Positions 1-8,919 of a stretch of DNA of 64,000 nucleotides are shown here, piece after piece. The notes beneath the pieces are model-generated. The model was not told the origin of the DNA and made no database searches. It saw nothing but the letters and a program-made list of their open reading frames with translations. The translations under genes and the position numbers were made by a program. The first letter of the stretch is position 1. Every line of letters begins with the position of its first letter. The DNA comes from DATMER01 sp963741305 (GTDB lineage: Bacteria; Acidobacteriota; Thermoanaerobaculia; Multivoradales; UBA5704): positions 4,836,001-4,900,000 of the forward strand of contig CAVUHL010000003.1 in NCBI GenBank assembly GCA_963741305.1, in the 5' to 3' direction.

Positions 1-3000
1 TGCATCCTCGACGAGCTCTCCACCGAGGTTAAAGTGCTCTTCGACCGCCGGGACGCGGCCTCGGTGCTCTGGCCTCGCCGGCCGACGCTCGACAAGCTTC
101 TGGAATCACTCAATGGACCCGAGCTTGCCGGTGTCTGGCACGAGGACGAGACGATCGGCTGGGTCTACCAGTATTTCAATTCGCAGGAGGAGCGGCGGGC
201 GATGCGGGACGCCTCGCAGGCTCCCCAAAATGGCCGCGAGCTGGCCGTTCGCAATCAGTTCTTCACCCCCCGGTACGTCGTGCAATTCCTCACAGACAAC
301 ACGCTCGGCCGCATCTGGTATGAGATGCGTCAGGGCCAGACTCGGCTCGTGGATGTGTGCGAGTACATGGCGCGGCGGCCCGAGGAGGAGTATCAGCCGC
401 GTGCGAAGAAGGACCCGCGGGACCTGCGCATCCTGGACCCCGCGTGCGGCTCCGGGCATTTCCTCCTCTATGCCTTTGATCTCTTCCTCGTGATCTATGA
501 AGAGGCTTGGGCGGATACGGAATCGCCAGCCTTCGAGGAGACCGGCCGCACGCTGCGGGCCGACCATCCCACTCTTGACGTGCTTCGCCGCGAGCTTCCC
601 GGGCTTGTCCTGCGGCACAACCTGCACGGCGTGGACATCGATGCGCGTTGCGCCCAGATCGCCCAACTCGCCCTTTGGATGCGCGCCCAACGAGCCTTTC
701 GTGACTTCGGAATTCCGCGCGCCGAGCGCCCTCTCATCCGCCGCTCCAACCTCGTCATCGCCGAGCCCATGCCCGGCGAGTTGGATCTTCGGACGGAGTT
801 CCTCGCGCGTCTGGTCGATCCGGTGCTCGCAGCGCATTTCGAAAAGCTCGTCGATCAGATGAGACTCGCGGGAGAGATGGGCCTGCTGCTCAGGATTGAA
901 GAGCTAGTGCAATCGACGGTGAAGAAGGGCGAGACCTTGGAGCTCTTTGCTCCGCCCGCGGAACGTCTCCGCTCCGCCCTCGCCAGTTTCGCAGACGAGG
1001 CGGCGGCGACGCAGCAAGCCCGGCGGCGGCTGTTCCGCGATGACGCCGTGCAAGGGCTCGGGCTAGTGGAGATTGCGGAGAAGCGTTTCGAGGTGGTGCT
1101 AATGAATCCGCCGTTCGGCGCCGGGAGCGCGGGTGCGAAGAAGGACTTCGAGCGTGCCTACCCTAAGACAAGAAACGATATCTACGCGGCCTTCGTCGAA
1201 CGAGGAATCGAAATGTTGATCCCGCGAGCAAGGCTCGGTGCTATCACCTCCCGCACAGGCTTCTTTCTCTCTAGTTTTCGGGAGTGGAGGGAGGATATTT
1301 TGCTTGCGAAGGCTGTTCCAGTTCTAGTTGCAGATCTCGGTTACGGCGTGCTGGAAGCAATGGTGGAAACAGCGGCCTACTGTATCGAGGTTCGACCGTG
1401 ACGGTCTTTATCCGATTGTTAGACGTGGCCGATAAGGCCACCGCACTCCGGCAAGCCATTCACTTCTGCGGTTCTAGGGTCTTTAATGTTAATGCACAAG
1501 AACTCCGACGGATCCCTGGAACCCCCTTCGCATATTGGATTTCCGACTCTCTCCGCGGAGTCTTCAATATGCAAAGCTACTTCAGCGGAGATAGCCGCAC
1601 AACGAAGTGCGGCATGGGAACTCTCGACGACTTCCGTTTTCTACGCTCCCGGTGGGAGGTCGGACTGATAGGGCGCAGTGCCAAGTCATGTGACTGGGCT
1701 CCTTATGTAGCTCCCGGGAGAGCCTCCCTAGGCTACGCAGACGTCTCAGTGATGGTGCGGTGGAAGGATTCCGGCCGTGAGTTGAAAGCCTTTGTCGAGG
1801 AGAAGGTCGGGAGCGCCAGCAGGAAGGTTCAGTCTGAGGGTTATTACTTTCGACCTGGAATAACTTGGCCGCTTAGGGGCTCGCGCTTCTCCGCCCAGAT
1901 CGTACCGCCGGGCTGCACATTCAGCGTAGCGGGAAAGATGGCATTTGCCCCGACAGCGGACCTTTTCCCACTCCTTGCGGTAATGAATTCCTCAACCTAT
2001 GACTTCTTCGTTGGAATTTTCGCTGGGAAAGTAGGCGGCGTTCAATATGAATCAGGGCTCATTGGGAAAATACCTATCCCACTAGACAAGAGGCCAGAGC
2101 TAAAATCGAGGCTTGCAGAGCTTGGCCGCAGCGCTTGGGAGATTTCTCGTTATCTGGGCGCTCACTACGAGATCTCCAACTCCTTCATGCTGCCGCAACC
2201 GATTCTCGATCAAGTAACCGGGATGCGAAGAGTCACTTTGCAGGCGAGCTTGGCGGAGGTGAAAACGCAGATTGATGAGATGGCGTTCGACCTTTACGGA
2301 ATCACAAGACACGAAGAGATAGCGGGACTCCTCCAGCAGCCAAGCGACGAGGAGGAAAAAGCAGAGTCTCTACAGGACTCCCCAGAGTCTGAGGTCGAAA
2401 ATCACAACATTAGCTACGCTGATCTGATCTCGTGGGGAGCAGGTGTCAGTTTCGGGCGCTTCGATCTCCGCTTAGCCATAGGTGAACGTCCTTTAAGCTG
2501 GTCTCAACCATTTGATCCGCTTCCTGCGCTCAGCCCCGGCATGGTTCCGGAAGCTGAATCGGCGCAGCACCCCGCCCGTGCATTGCTCGTTGACGACCCT
2601 GGCCATCCGCTCGATCTGACTGCTCAGGTTGGCGCAGTGCTCGAACGGGCGGGCTTCGCCCCGGAGAACCTGCGCCGTTGGCTTGCCCGGGATTTCTTCC
2701 CGCTGCACATCAAGATGTACTCGAAAAGCCGCCGCAAGGCACCGATCTATTGGCAGCTCTCAACAACTTCAGCCAGCTACTCGGTGTGGCTTTACATTCA
2801 TGCTTTCAGCCGCGATGCTCTGTATCAGGTGCAGGAGATAGCCGAGCTTAAACTGCTCCACGAAGAGCGCAAGCTCGAGACCCAGAGGGCCGATCTCGGA
2901 TCGAACCCCACGGCCACCGCGCGCAAGGAGTTGGAGAACCAGGAAGCCTTCGCCAACGAGTTGCGCGCATTTTTAGAGGAAGTGAAGCGGGTCGCTCCAC

Positions 3001-3425
3001 TTTGGAACCCGAACCTCGACGACGGCGTCATCATCAACTTCGCTCCCCTCTGGCGCCTCGTACCTCACCACAAGCCTTGGCAGAAGGAGCTGAAGGCCAC
3101 TTGGGATGCTCTCTGCGCTGGCGAGTACGACTGGGCTCACCTCGCCATGTATCTCTGGCCGGAGAGGGTCGTGCCGAAGTGCGCGACCGACCGAAGCCTC
3201 GCCATCGCCCATGGGCTGGAGGAGGTCTTCTGGGTGGAGGGAGAGAACGGGAAGTGGAAGCCGCGCCCTATCCCAGTCCGTCCCGTTGAAGAGCTAATGC
3301 GTGAGCGCACCTCCCCAGCCGTAAAGGCGGCGTTGAAGAGCCTCCTCGAAGCTCCTGCCGCTTTATCGAGCGGCGGGCGAGGCCGGCCTCGCCGCGGTCG
3401 CGGGCCCGCAGGAGGGGCAGCATGA
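1..3425 (+). CDS. pglX: PglX, BREX-1 adenine-specific DNA methyltransferase (5' end outside window, apparent frameshift)
   Basis: The reading frame is open from base 1, so the N-terminus lies outside the window. Visible motifs: the SAM-binding DPACGSGHFLL near 433-465 and the adenine-methylase catalytic NPPF at about 1105-1116. Frame 1 stops at 1399-1401 just after VETAAYCIE; the rest (TVFIRLLDVADKATALRQAI onward, to 3425) continues in frame 3, so one base appears to be missing between about 1378 and 1400. No homopolymer or short repeat marks that spot. In BREX-1 the enzyme methylates host DNA at a non-palindromic site so self can be told from phage. The stop overlaps the pglZ start (ATGA). 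The middle part, about 1.4-2.5 kb, is AT-richer than the flanks. If the frameshift is real the methylase is broken; if it is an assembly indel the gene is intact. Confidence 0.9.
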
Positions 3426-5947
3426 AACACCGCCTGCACGAGTACATCGCGAAGAAGCTCGGCGAGGTTCTCCATACAAAGAGAATCGTCATCTGGTATG
3501 ACCCTCCTTCGGATTTCTCCCCGTTCCTCGACGAATTGGTAGGAGCCAGGGACCGGCCCGGCTGCCTCTACTCCGTCAAGATCGGGGGCACCGATGCCTG
3601 GATCGCGGAGTACACAGGCTCTTTCTTCGAGCTGCGGAGGTCAGTCGAGCATCTGGTCGGCGGCGAGGTGGTCGACCCGGCGGTATTGATCTACATCCCA
3701 GGCGTCCAGCACGATCCCAAAGGCTCCGTGCTGATGGAGCTGGAGAAAGCCGGCACTACCTATCAACGCACCCTGAGGCAGCTCGCCCGGCCTGTGCTGC
3801 AATCCCACTACACGGCCGGAATCATCGACGAGCTCACTCGGGACGGAGTCACCTATCAGGATCTGGCCCGGGCCTGCTCGGAAGCGGCGTCCACCGAAGC
3901 TCCTTCCATCCTCAAGGTGATCTTCCATGAAGCGAGGGGGAGCGACGATCTCCTGGCGCAGTGGCTCGCGGACGAATCGCGGGACGGCGAGATCGAAGGC
4001 AAGGACGCCCGGCGCGAGCTGGTCAAGCTCATCCAGTCGCGGCTCGGTTTCGAGCTGCAGGCCGAGGAAAAGGTTTCGAAGATCCGCGCCCTGTGCCTGC
4101 GCTACGTGCTGCTGGGGGAGCTTCGCCTGGATCTCCGCTGCCCGACCCCGGAAGCTCTCCGGGGAGTGCCGATGCCGGCCACTCAGGCCAATCAGGAAGC
4201 GGTCCGCGGGATCGCCCAGCGCCTTCGATCGGCCCATGGAGACGAGTACCAGGCTCTGGCGGATGGGACCGAAACCGAGCTGAACCTTTCCGGCATCCCT
4301 TTGCCGCCTGGAGCTTTGGGAGCCATCGACACCTTCCGCTTCGAAGAACGGGCGCTCCTCAGCCACTGCGGAGAGCTCATCCTCCAGGGCAGGTACGGCG
4401 AGGCTCTGGAGATCGTGACGGAGCGCGAGCACAGCTTCTGGCTCGACCGGGACCTCGAACGGAAAGCTCAATGGGAAGCCAGCCGCCGCATGGCCGAGTT
4501 GGGAAAGGTCGCGGAAGAGGTCCGGACGGCGATCGAGGAGGCGCCGAAGGAAGCCGCGGCCTGGATCGAGGCATACACGCGGAAAGACGGCTGGTACCGG
4601 CTCGATCTCGCGCAGAGGCGGCTCGAGACCTGGGTTGCGCGCCTGGAAGAGCACCCGGAAGAGCGGCTCCTCGGCGTCGTCAGGCGAGCCTACGACGACG
4701 TGTGCTCGCTGCTCGCGGAGCGCTTCTGCCGTGCCCTCGACCGGGCTCACTGGTCCGTTCCGGGAATCCTCCAGCAGACGCACGTCCATGCCGAGGTGGT
4801 CGCAACACGACCGAAACCGGTCGCCTTCTTCGTGGTCGATGCCATGCGTTTCGAAATGGGGCTCGAGCTGGCGGAACGGCTTCCGGAGACGGCGGAGGTG
4901 ACGATCCGCCCGGCACTGGCAGCCCTGCCGAGCATCACCCCAATCGGCATGGCCGCCCTCCTCCCGGGAGCCTCGGCGAGCTTCAGCGTCGCCGACCAGA
5001 ACGGCAAGCTCGGGGTCAGGATCGACGACGCTTTCCTCTCCGACCTGCCGAGCCGCAGAAAGCTTCTCACGGCCCGCGTACCCGGAGCCGTGGACATCGC
5101 GCTAGACGAGTTGCTCAGCCTCCAGCCCTCCAAGCTGGCGAAGCGGATCGAGGGAGCCTCGCTGATCGTCGTGCGTTCCCAGGAGATCGACCAGGCCGGC
5201 GAGGGGGGCTTCACCTTCCAGGCGCGGCAGGTGATGGATACCGTGATCGACAACCTAGTCCGGGCGATCAAGAAGCTGGGAGTCGAGCACTCGGTGGTCA
5301 CGGCGGACCACGGCCATCTCTTCTTTCCGACCGATCGGGACGAATCCATGCGGATCGATCCCCCCAAGGGAAAGCAGGTGGACCTGCACCGCCGGTGCTG
5401 GATCGGCCGCGGCGGTGCGACCCCTCCGGGCTGCCTCCGAGTCTCCGCGGCGGCTCTCGGTTACGAATCGGACCTCGACTTCGTCTTCCCGGCCGGCACG
5501 GGCGTTTTCAGGTCTGGAGGCGATCTCGCCTACCATCATGGAGGGCCGAGTCTGCAGGAGCTGGTGATTCCGGTGCTGACCATCCGGTTTCCAGCCCGGC
5601 AGGAAGAGCGTGCGGTGCAGTCGCGGGTCCTCGTTTCGGGCCTGCCCGACTCCGTCACCAACCGGATCTTCCCTGTCGTGCTGAAGCTGGACGGCCTCTT
5701 TCCGGCCGTGGTCAAGCCGCTCCTCATCTCTGGCGGCCAGCAGGTCGGAGCAGCCGGAATGGCAGTGAATGCGGAGATCGACAAGACGACCGGCAACGTC
5801 ACCCTTCAACCCGGCGTTGAATCCACGGTGGCGCTTCTCCTCAGCGCGGAGGGCGTGGAGGCGGTACGGATCGTCGTCCAGGACCCGGCGACGGATGCCG
5901 AGCTGTTCCGGTCACCGAAAGACATCCCCGTCCGCCTGGGAGTGTGA
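3422..5947 (+). CDS. pglZ: PglZ, BREX alkaline-phosphatase-superfamily protein
   Basis: An 841-residue protein whose first 8 residues overlap the end of pglX, as expected for a translationally coupled BREX operon. The C-terminal half carries an alkaline-phosphatase-superfamily (PglZ) domain: FFVVDAMRFEMG around Asp473 gives the first metal/nucleophile loop, and VTADHGHLF around Asp629-His632 gives the second metal site. The N-terminal 450 residues are helical and charged with no recognised motif. PglZ is required for BREX defence, but its substrate is not settled. The order pglX-pglZ-brxL fits BREX type 1, with brxA, brxB and brxC expected upstream of the window. I cannot tell the type A and type B PglZ subfamilies apart by eye. 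Confidence 0.93.
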   Translation: MKHRLHEYIAKKLGEVLHTKRIVIWYDPPSDFSPFLDELVGARDRPGCLYSVKIGGTDAWIAEYTGSFFELRRSVEHLVGGEVVDPAVLIYIPGVQHDPKGSVLMELEKAGTTYQRTLRQLARPVLQSHYTAGIIDELTRDGVTYQDLARACSEAASTEAPSILKVIFHEARGSDDLLAQWLADESRDGEIEGKDARRELVKLIQSRLGFELQAEEKVSKIRALCLRYVLLGELRLDLRCPTPEALRGVPMPATQANQEAVRGIAQRLRSAHGDEYQALADGTETELNLSGIPLPPGALGAIDTFRFEERALLSHCGELILQGRYGEALEIVTEREHSFWLDRDLERKAQWEASRRMAELGKVAEEVRTAIEEAPKEAAAWIEAYTRKDGWYRLDLAQRRLETWVARLEEHPEERLLGVVRRAYDDVCSLLAERFCRALDRAHWSVPGILQQTHVHAEVVATRPKPVAFFVVDAMRFEMGLELAERLPETAEVTIRPALAALPSITPIGMAALLPGASASFSVADQNGKLGVRIDDAFLSDLPSRRKLLTARVPGAVDIALDELLSLQPSKLAKRIEGASLIVVRSQEIDQAGEGGFTFQARQVMDTVIDNLVRAIKKLGVEHSVVTADHGHLFFPTDRDESMRIDPPKGKQVDLHRRCWIGRGGATPPGCLRVSAAALGYESDLDFVFPAGTGVFRSGGDLAYHHGGPSLQELVIPVLTIRFPARQEERAVQSRVLVSGLPDSVTNRIFPVVLKLDGLFPAVVKPLLISGGQQVGAAGMAVNAEIDKTTGNVTLQPGVESTVALLLSAEGVEAVRIVVQDPATDAELFRSPKDIPVRLGV

Positions 5948-5950
5948 GAC

Positions 5951-8017
5951 ATGGATCAGAAGACAGGTTTCGAGACCGCGACGTTCCTGGGGGCTCCGCC
6001 TTCCCGGGATGCGCTCGACGACAAGGCCAACCGTCTGTTCGCAGGCAAGGTCGTGCGCAAGGATCTGGTCCGGAAAGTGAAGGTCGGAGCAAACGTTCCG
6101 GTCTTCGTCCTGGAATACCTGCTCGGCAAGTACTGCGCCTCATCCGACGAAACCTCGATCCAGTTGGGCATGCAGGTCGTCAACGACACCTTGGCGAACA
6201 ACTACATCCGGCCGGACGAATCGATCAAGGCTCAGAGCCGGGTGAAGGAGGCAGGCAAGTACACCTTTATCGACAAGGTGAAGGTCCGGCTCGTGGATTC
6301 GGACTACTGGGCCGAGGCGGTGAACTTCGGGAGCAAGTTCCTGCACATCCCCACTCACTACGTAAGGGATTATGAGCGGCTCTTGACAGGCGGCATCTGG
6401 GCGCAGCTCGACCTGCGATTCGAATACGACGAGGAGACCCGAGGGAAATATCCCTTCTGGATCGAGAAGCTCACGCCTATCCAGATCGCGACGTTCGACC
6501 TGGAGGAATACCGGCGCGTGCGCCGCGACTTCACCTCGGACGAGTGGCTCGACCTCATGGTCCGCAGTATGGGCTACGAGCCCTCTGAGATGCCGCGCCG
6601 GATGAAGCTCCATTTCCTGGTGCGATTGATTCCTCTGGCGGAGCGCAACTACAACCTCGTGGAGCTTGGCCCGCGGGGGACGGGCAAGACCTACGTCGTC
6701 CAGGAAGTCTCACCCTACTCGGCTCTCCTCACGGGCGGAACGACGGTGGCCAACCTGTTCGGACATCTGACAGGCCGGCACAAGGGCATGGTGCAGATCT
6801 GGGACGTGGTGGGGTTCGACGAAGTGGCGGACCTCCAGAAGATGCCCAAGGAAGTCATCACGACGCTGAAGACCTATTGCGAGTCTGGCGTCTTCCAGCG
6901 CGGGCAGGAGTCGGCTTCGGGGGACGCGAGCATCGCCATGTTCGGCAACACCAATCAGCCGATCGACGTCATGGTCCACACAGGCCATCTCTTCGCGCCC
7001 ATGCCTGACATTATCCGTGACGACATGGCCTTCATCGACCGGCTCCATTTCTATCTCCCGGGCTGGGAGATCCCGAAGATGCGGAACGAGCTCTTCACGG
7101 ATCACTACGGCTTCGTGGTCGATTACCTGGCCGAGGCGCTCCGGGAGATGCGGAAGCACAACTTCACGGAGGTGATCGACCGCCACTTCTCGCTCGGCTC
7201 GCACCTGAATGCCCGAGATCGCAAGGCGGTGCGCAAGACGGTCTCCGGCCTCATGAAGATCCTCTACCCTCACGGGGAAGCCAATCGGGACGAGATGGGA
7301 GAGATCCTCGAGCTGGCGCTGGAAGGGCGCCGGCGAGTGAAGGAGCAGCTCAAGAAGATGGGCTCCTTCGAGTATTACCACACCTCCTTCAGCTACACCC
7401 TCCAAGAGAGCGGGGAGGAGCGCTTCGTCGGCGTTCCCGAGCAGGGAGGCCGCGACCTGATCTCCTCCGACCCGCTGGCGCCGGGCACCGTCTACACGGC
7501 GGGCGTGACGGCCGACGGCACCGTGGGTCTCTATCGCGTCGAGGTGTCGGTCGCCAACGGCACAGGGAGGCTGAGGATGGCCGGCGGAGTCGCGGGTGCC
7601 ATGAAGGAATCGATCCAGCGCGCGTTCAGCTATCTCCAGGCGAAGAAGACGGACCTCGGTATCGGCCGCGAGCTCGATACGTCGGACGTCCATATCGAGG
7701 TGATCGACCTTCTCGGCAACCGGGTAGAGGCAGAGATCGGCGTCGCCTTCTTCATCGCCACCTACTCCGCCCTACGGAAGGCGCCCGTGACCCCGGCGCT
7801 CCTGGTGCTCGGCGACATGAGCGTCCAAGGGAACATCAAACCGCTCCGCTCGCTGGTGGAGCCCCTCCAGGTGGCCAAGGACAACGGCGCAAAGAGAGCG
7901 CTCATCCCCATCGAGAACAAGAGGAGCTTCCTCGAAGTCAGTGCTGACATCGTCGAGCACGTCGATCCGATTTTCTACGGAGATCCAAAGACGGCGGCCG
8001 GCAAGGTGTTGGGCTGA
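5951..8017 (+). CDS. brxL: BrxL, AAA+ protein with Lon-like C-terminal domain
   Basis: A 688-residue protein starting 3 nt after the pglZ stop and closing the BREX-1 operon. The Walker A motif GPRGTGKT is at about residues 240-247 (Lys246), followed by AAA+ features such as the IWDVVGFDEV segment. The C-terminal 130 residues resemble the Lon proteolytic domain (LVLGDMSVQGNIKPLRSL, then GAKRALIPIENKRSF). The Lon Ser-containing DGPSAG block is replaced by EAEIGVAF and no Lys is seen at the Lon dyad position, so proteolysis is unlikely. Family knowledge: BrxL forms DNA-associated rings needed for restriction of phage but not for host methylation in several BREX systems. The ATG at 5951 is the first in frame after the pglZ stop. 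Confidence 0.93.
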   Translation: MDQKTGFETATFLGAPPSRDALDDKANRLFAGKVVRKDLVRKVKVGANVPVFVLEYLLGKYCASSDETSIQLGMQVVNDTLANNYIRPDESIKAQSRVKEAGKYTFIDKVKVRLVDSDYWAEAVNFGSKFLHIPTHYVRDYERLLTGGIWAQLDLRFEYDEETRGKYPFWIEKLTPIQIATFDLEEYRRVRRDFTSDEWLDLMVRSMGYEPSEMPRRMKLHFLVRLIPLAERNYNLVELGPRGTGKTYVVQEVSPYSALLTGGTTVANLFGHLTGRHKGMVQIWDVVGFDEVADLQKMPKEVITTLKTYCESGVFQRGQESASGDASIAMFGNTNQPIDVMVHTGHLFAPMPDIIRDDMAFIDRLHFYLPGWEIPKMRNELFTDHYGFVVDYLAEALREMRKHNFTEVIDRHFSLGSHLNARDRKAVRKTVSGLMKILYPHGEANRDEMGEILELALEGRRRVKEQLKKMGSFEYYHTSFSYTLQESGEERFVGVPEQGGRDLISSDPLAPGTVYTAGVTADGTVGLYRVEVSVANGTGRLRMAGGVAGAMKESIQRAFSYLQAKKTDLGIGRELDTSDVHIEVIDLLGNRVEAEIGVAFFIATYSALRKAPVTPALLVLGDMSVQGNIKPLRSLVEPLQVAKDNGAKRALIPIENKRSFLEVSADIVEHVDPIFYGDPKTAAGKVLG

Positions 8018-8025
8018 GGTCATCC

Positions 8026-8160
8026 TCAAAGCTCCACGTCCCGACCAAAGTCCTGGCTCCGCTCGAAGTCCTCATCCTCGCTGCCCAGGAGAGGCATGGC
8101 GAGGAGAAGCGCCTTGAGCGACCTCGGGGCCTTCACAGTCTCTTCTTCGACGTTCCGCAC
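8026..8160 (-). pseudogene. Short antitoxin-like ORF, probably an internally deleted FitA/RHH-type antitoxin
   Basis: A 44-codon frame on the minus strand just past brxL, starting GTG at 8160 behind a purine-rich AGGGGAGGAGGAG stretch and ending TGA at 8026. It reads VRNVEEETVK, then APRSLKALLLAMP, then GSEDEDFERSQDFGRDVEL. The first block looks like the N-terminal ribbon of FitA-type antitoxins and the last like the toxin-binding tail of such proteins; the middle helices are absent. No PIN-domain toxin is next to it. I read it as a remnant of a toxin-antitoxin pair at the edge of the BREX island. It could also be a functional micro-ORF or chance. Confidence 0.4.
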
Positions 8161-8252
8161 GCCTCCTCCTCCCCTACCCTATCCCTACACAGGCGGGCAC
8201 GCCCGGCCCCTTCAGGGCCGCCGCGCTGACCTTCCAGAAAGGGTAGGTGCTC

Positions 8253-8534
8253 ATGACTCGCAGCACCCTTCGTTGCGCGGCGGGGATCCTCCTTGCTGCG
8301 ACCCTCCTCCTCCCGGGCATGGCGGCGGCCCGGGAGATCCCCGCAGGCCGGTTGGCCGAGCCGGTCTTCTCCCTGTCCCGGCTTTGGACGGCCCTCGTCC
8401 AGGCGCTCCCGGACGGATGGACGGCGGCCGTCGCCTTCGCCGAAGGCGACAACGGGTGGCAGATCGACCCGGACGGCAAGCCCGTACCTGGGGCGAACGA
8501 CGACAGCGGGTGGCAGATCGACCCGGACGGCTAG
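8253..8534 (+). CDS. Small exported peptide with duplicated GWQIDPDG motif
   Basis: A 93-residue product starting at ATG 8253 (a GTG two codons upstream is possible). Residues 1-26 form a signal peptide: Arg-containing n-region, a hydrophobic stretch of Ala and Leu, and an AAA-R cleavage site. After a short amphipathic segment the tail carries two copies of GWQIDPDG separated by a Gly/Asp/Asn-rich linker; the protein ends right after the second copy. The motif is duplicated perfectly at DNA level. No known domain. It precedes a small acidic protein and a TPR protein on the same strand and is followed by a strong hairpin terminator, so it is probably its own transcription unit. Function unknown; the Asp-rich repeats could bind metal or a protein partner outside the cytoplasm. 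Confidence 0.7.
   Translation: MTRSTLRCAAGILLAATLLLPGMAAAREIPAGRLAEPVFSLSRLWTALVQALPDGWTAAVAFAEGDNGWQIDPDGKPVPGANDDSGWQIDPDG
8453..8531 (+). repeat. Two perfect 25-bp direct repeats inside the small peptide gene
   Basis: The 25-base segment at 8453-8477 recurs without mismatch at 8507-8531, in frame, encoding the duplicated GWQIDPDG motif. The repeat period is 54 bp (18 codons). Confidence 0.9.
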
Positions 8535-8540
8535 CGCCAG

Positions 8541-8582
8541 GGGCGGGGTTGCGGCGTCTTGCAGCCCCGCCCGACTTTCTTC
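8541..8582 (+). terminator. Hairpin terminator after the small peptide gene
   Basis: A 12-bp stem with one G-T wobble (GGGCGGGGTTGC pairing with GCAGCCCCGCCC), 8-nt loop, then GACTTTCTT. It starts 6 nt after the stop codon of the peptide gene. The T-run is short and interrupted but the position fits an intrinsic terminator. Confidence 0.65.
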
Positions 8583-8664
8583 GAGAATTTTGTCCTGAAA
8601 TCGCGCCCTGCGGCAACTATACTATTGGGAGCGGCGACGGCTCGCCTCCCCGGACGAAATCTTG

Positions 8665-8919
8665 ATGCCCTCTTCCGACCGCCCGACACCCGAGGAGCTT
8701 CAGCGCCTGATCGCGAAGCTCCGGCACGAGATCGTCCGGCGCTTTCACGATCAGGGCCTCTCCGAGACCGAGGCGGCGGAGCGCGTCAAGTCGGCCTTGC
8801 GGGAGCTCGCCTACCGGTGGAACCGAGTAGGCGACCGCGAGCGATGGCTGCTCCTGAAGCTGAGCGGAGAGGCCCCCAAGCTATCGACGAACCCCCAAAA
8901 GGAGACCGAGGATGAGTGA
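8665..8919 (+). CDS. Hypothetical small acidic helical protein, coupled to the TPR gene
   Basis: An 84-residue charged protein (a TTG codon lies just before the ATG at 8665) predicted to be mostly helical, with LRHEIVRRFHDQGLSETEAAERVKSALRELAYRW in pieces through the middle. No signal peptide, membrane segment or recognised domain. Its end overlaps the start of the next gene in the sequence ATGAGTGA, so the two are probably translationally coupled and made in matched amounts. It may be a partner or regulator of the downstream TPR protein, but nothing in its sequence fixes a role. Confidence 0.7.
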   Translation: MPSSDRPTPEELQRLIAKLRHEIVRRFHDQGLSETEAAERVKSALRELAYRWNRVGDRERWLLLKLSGEAPKLSTNPQKETEDE

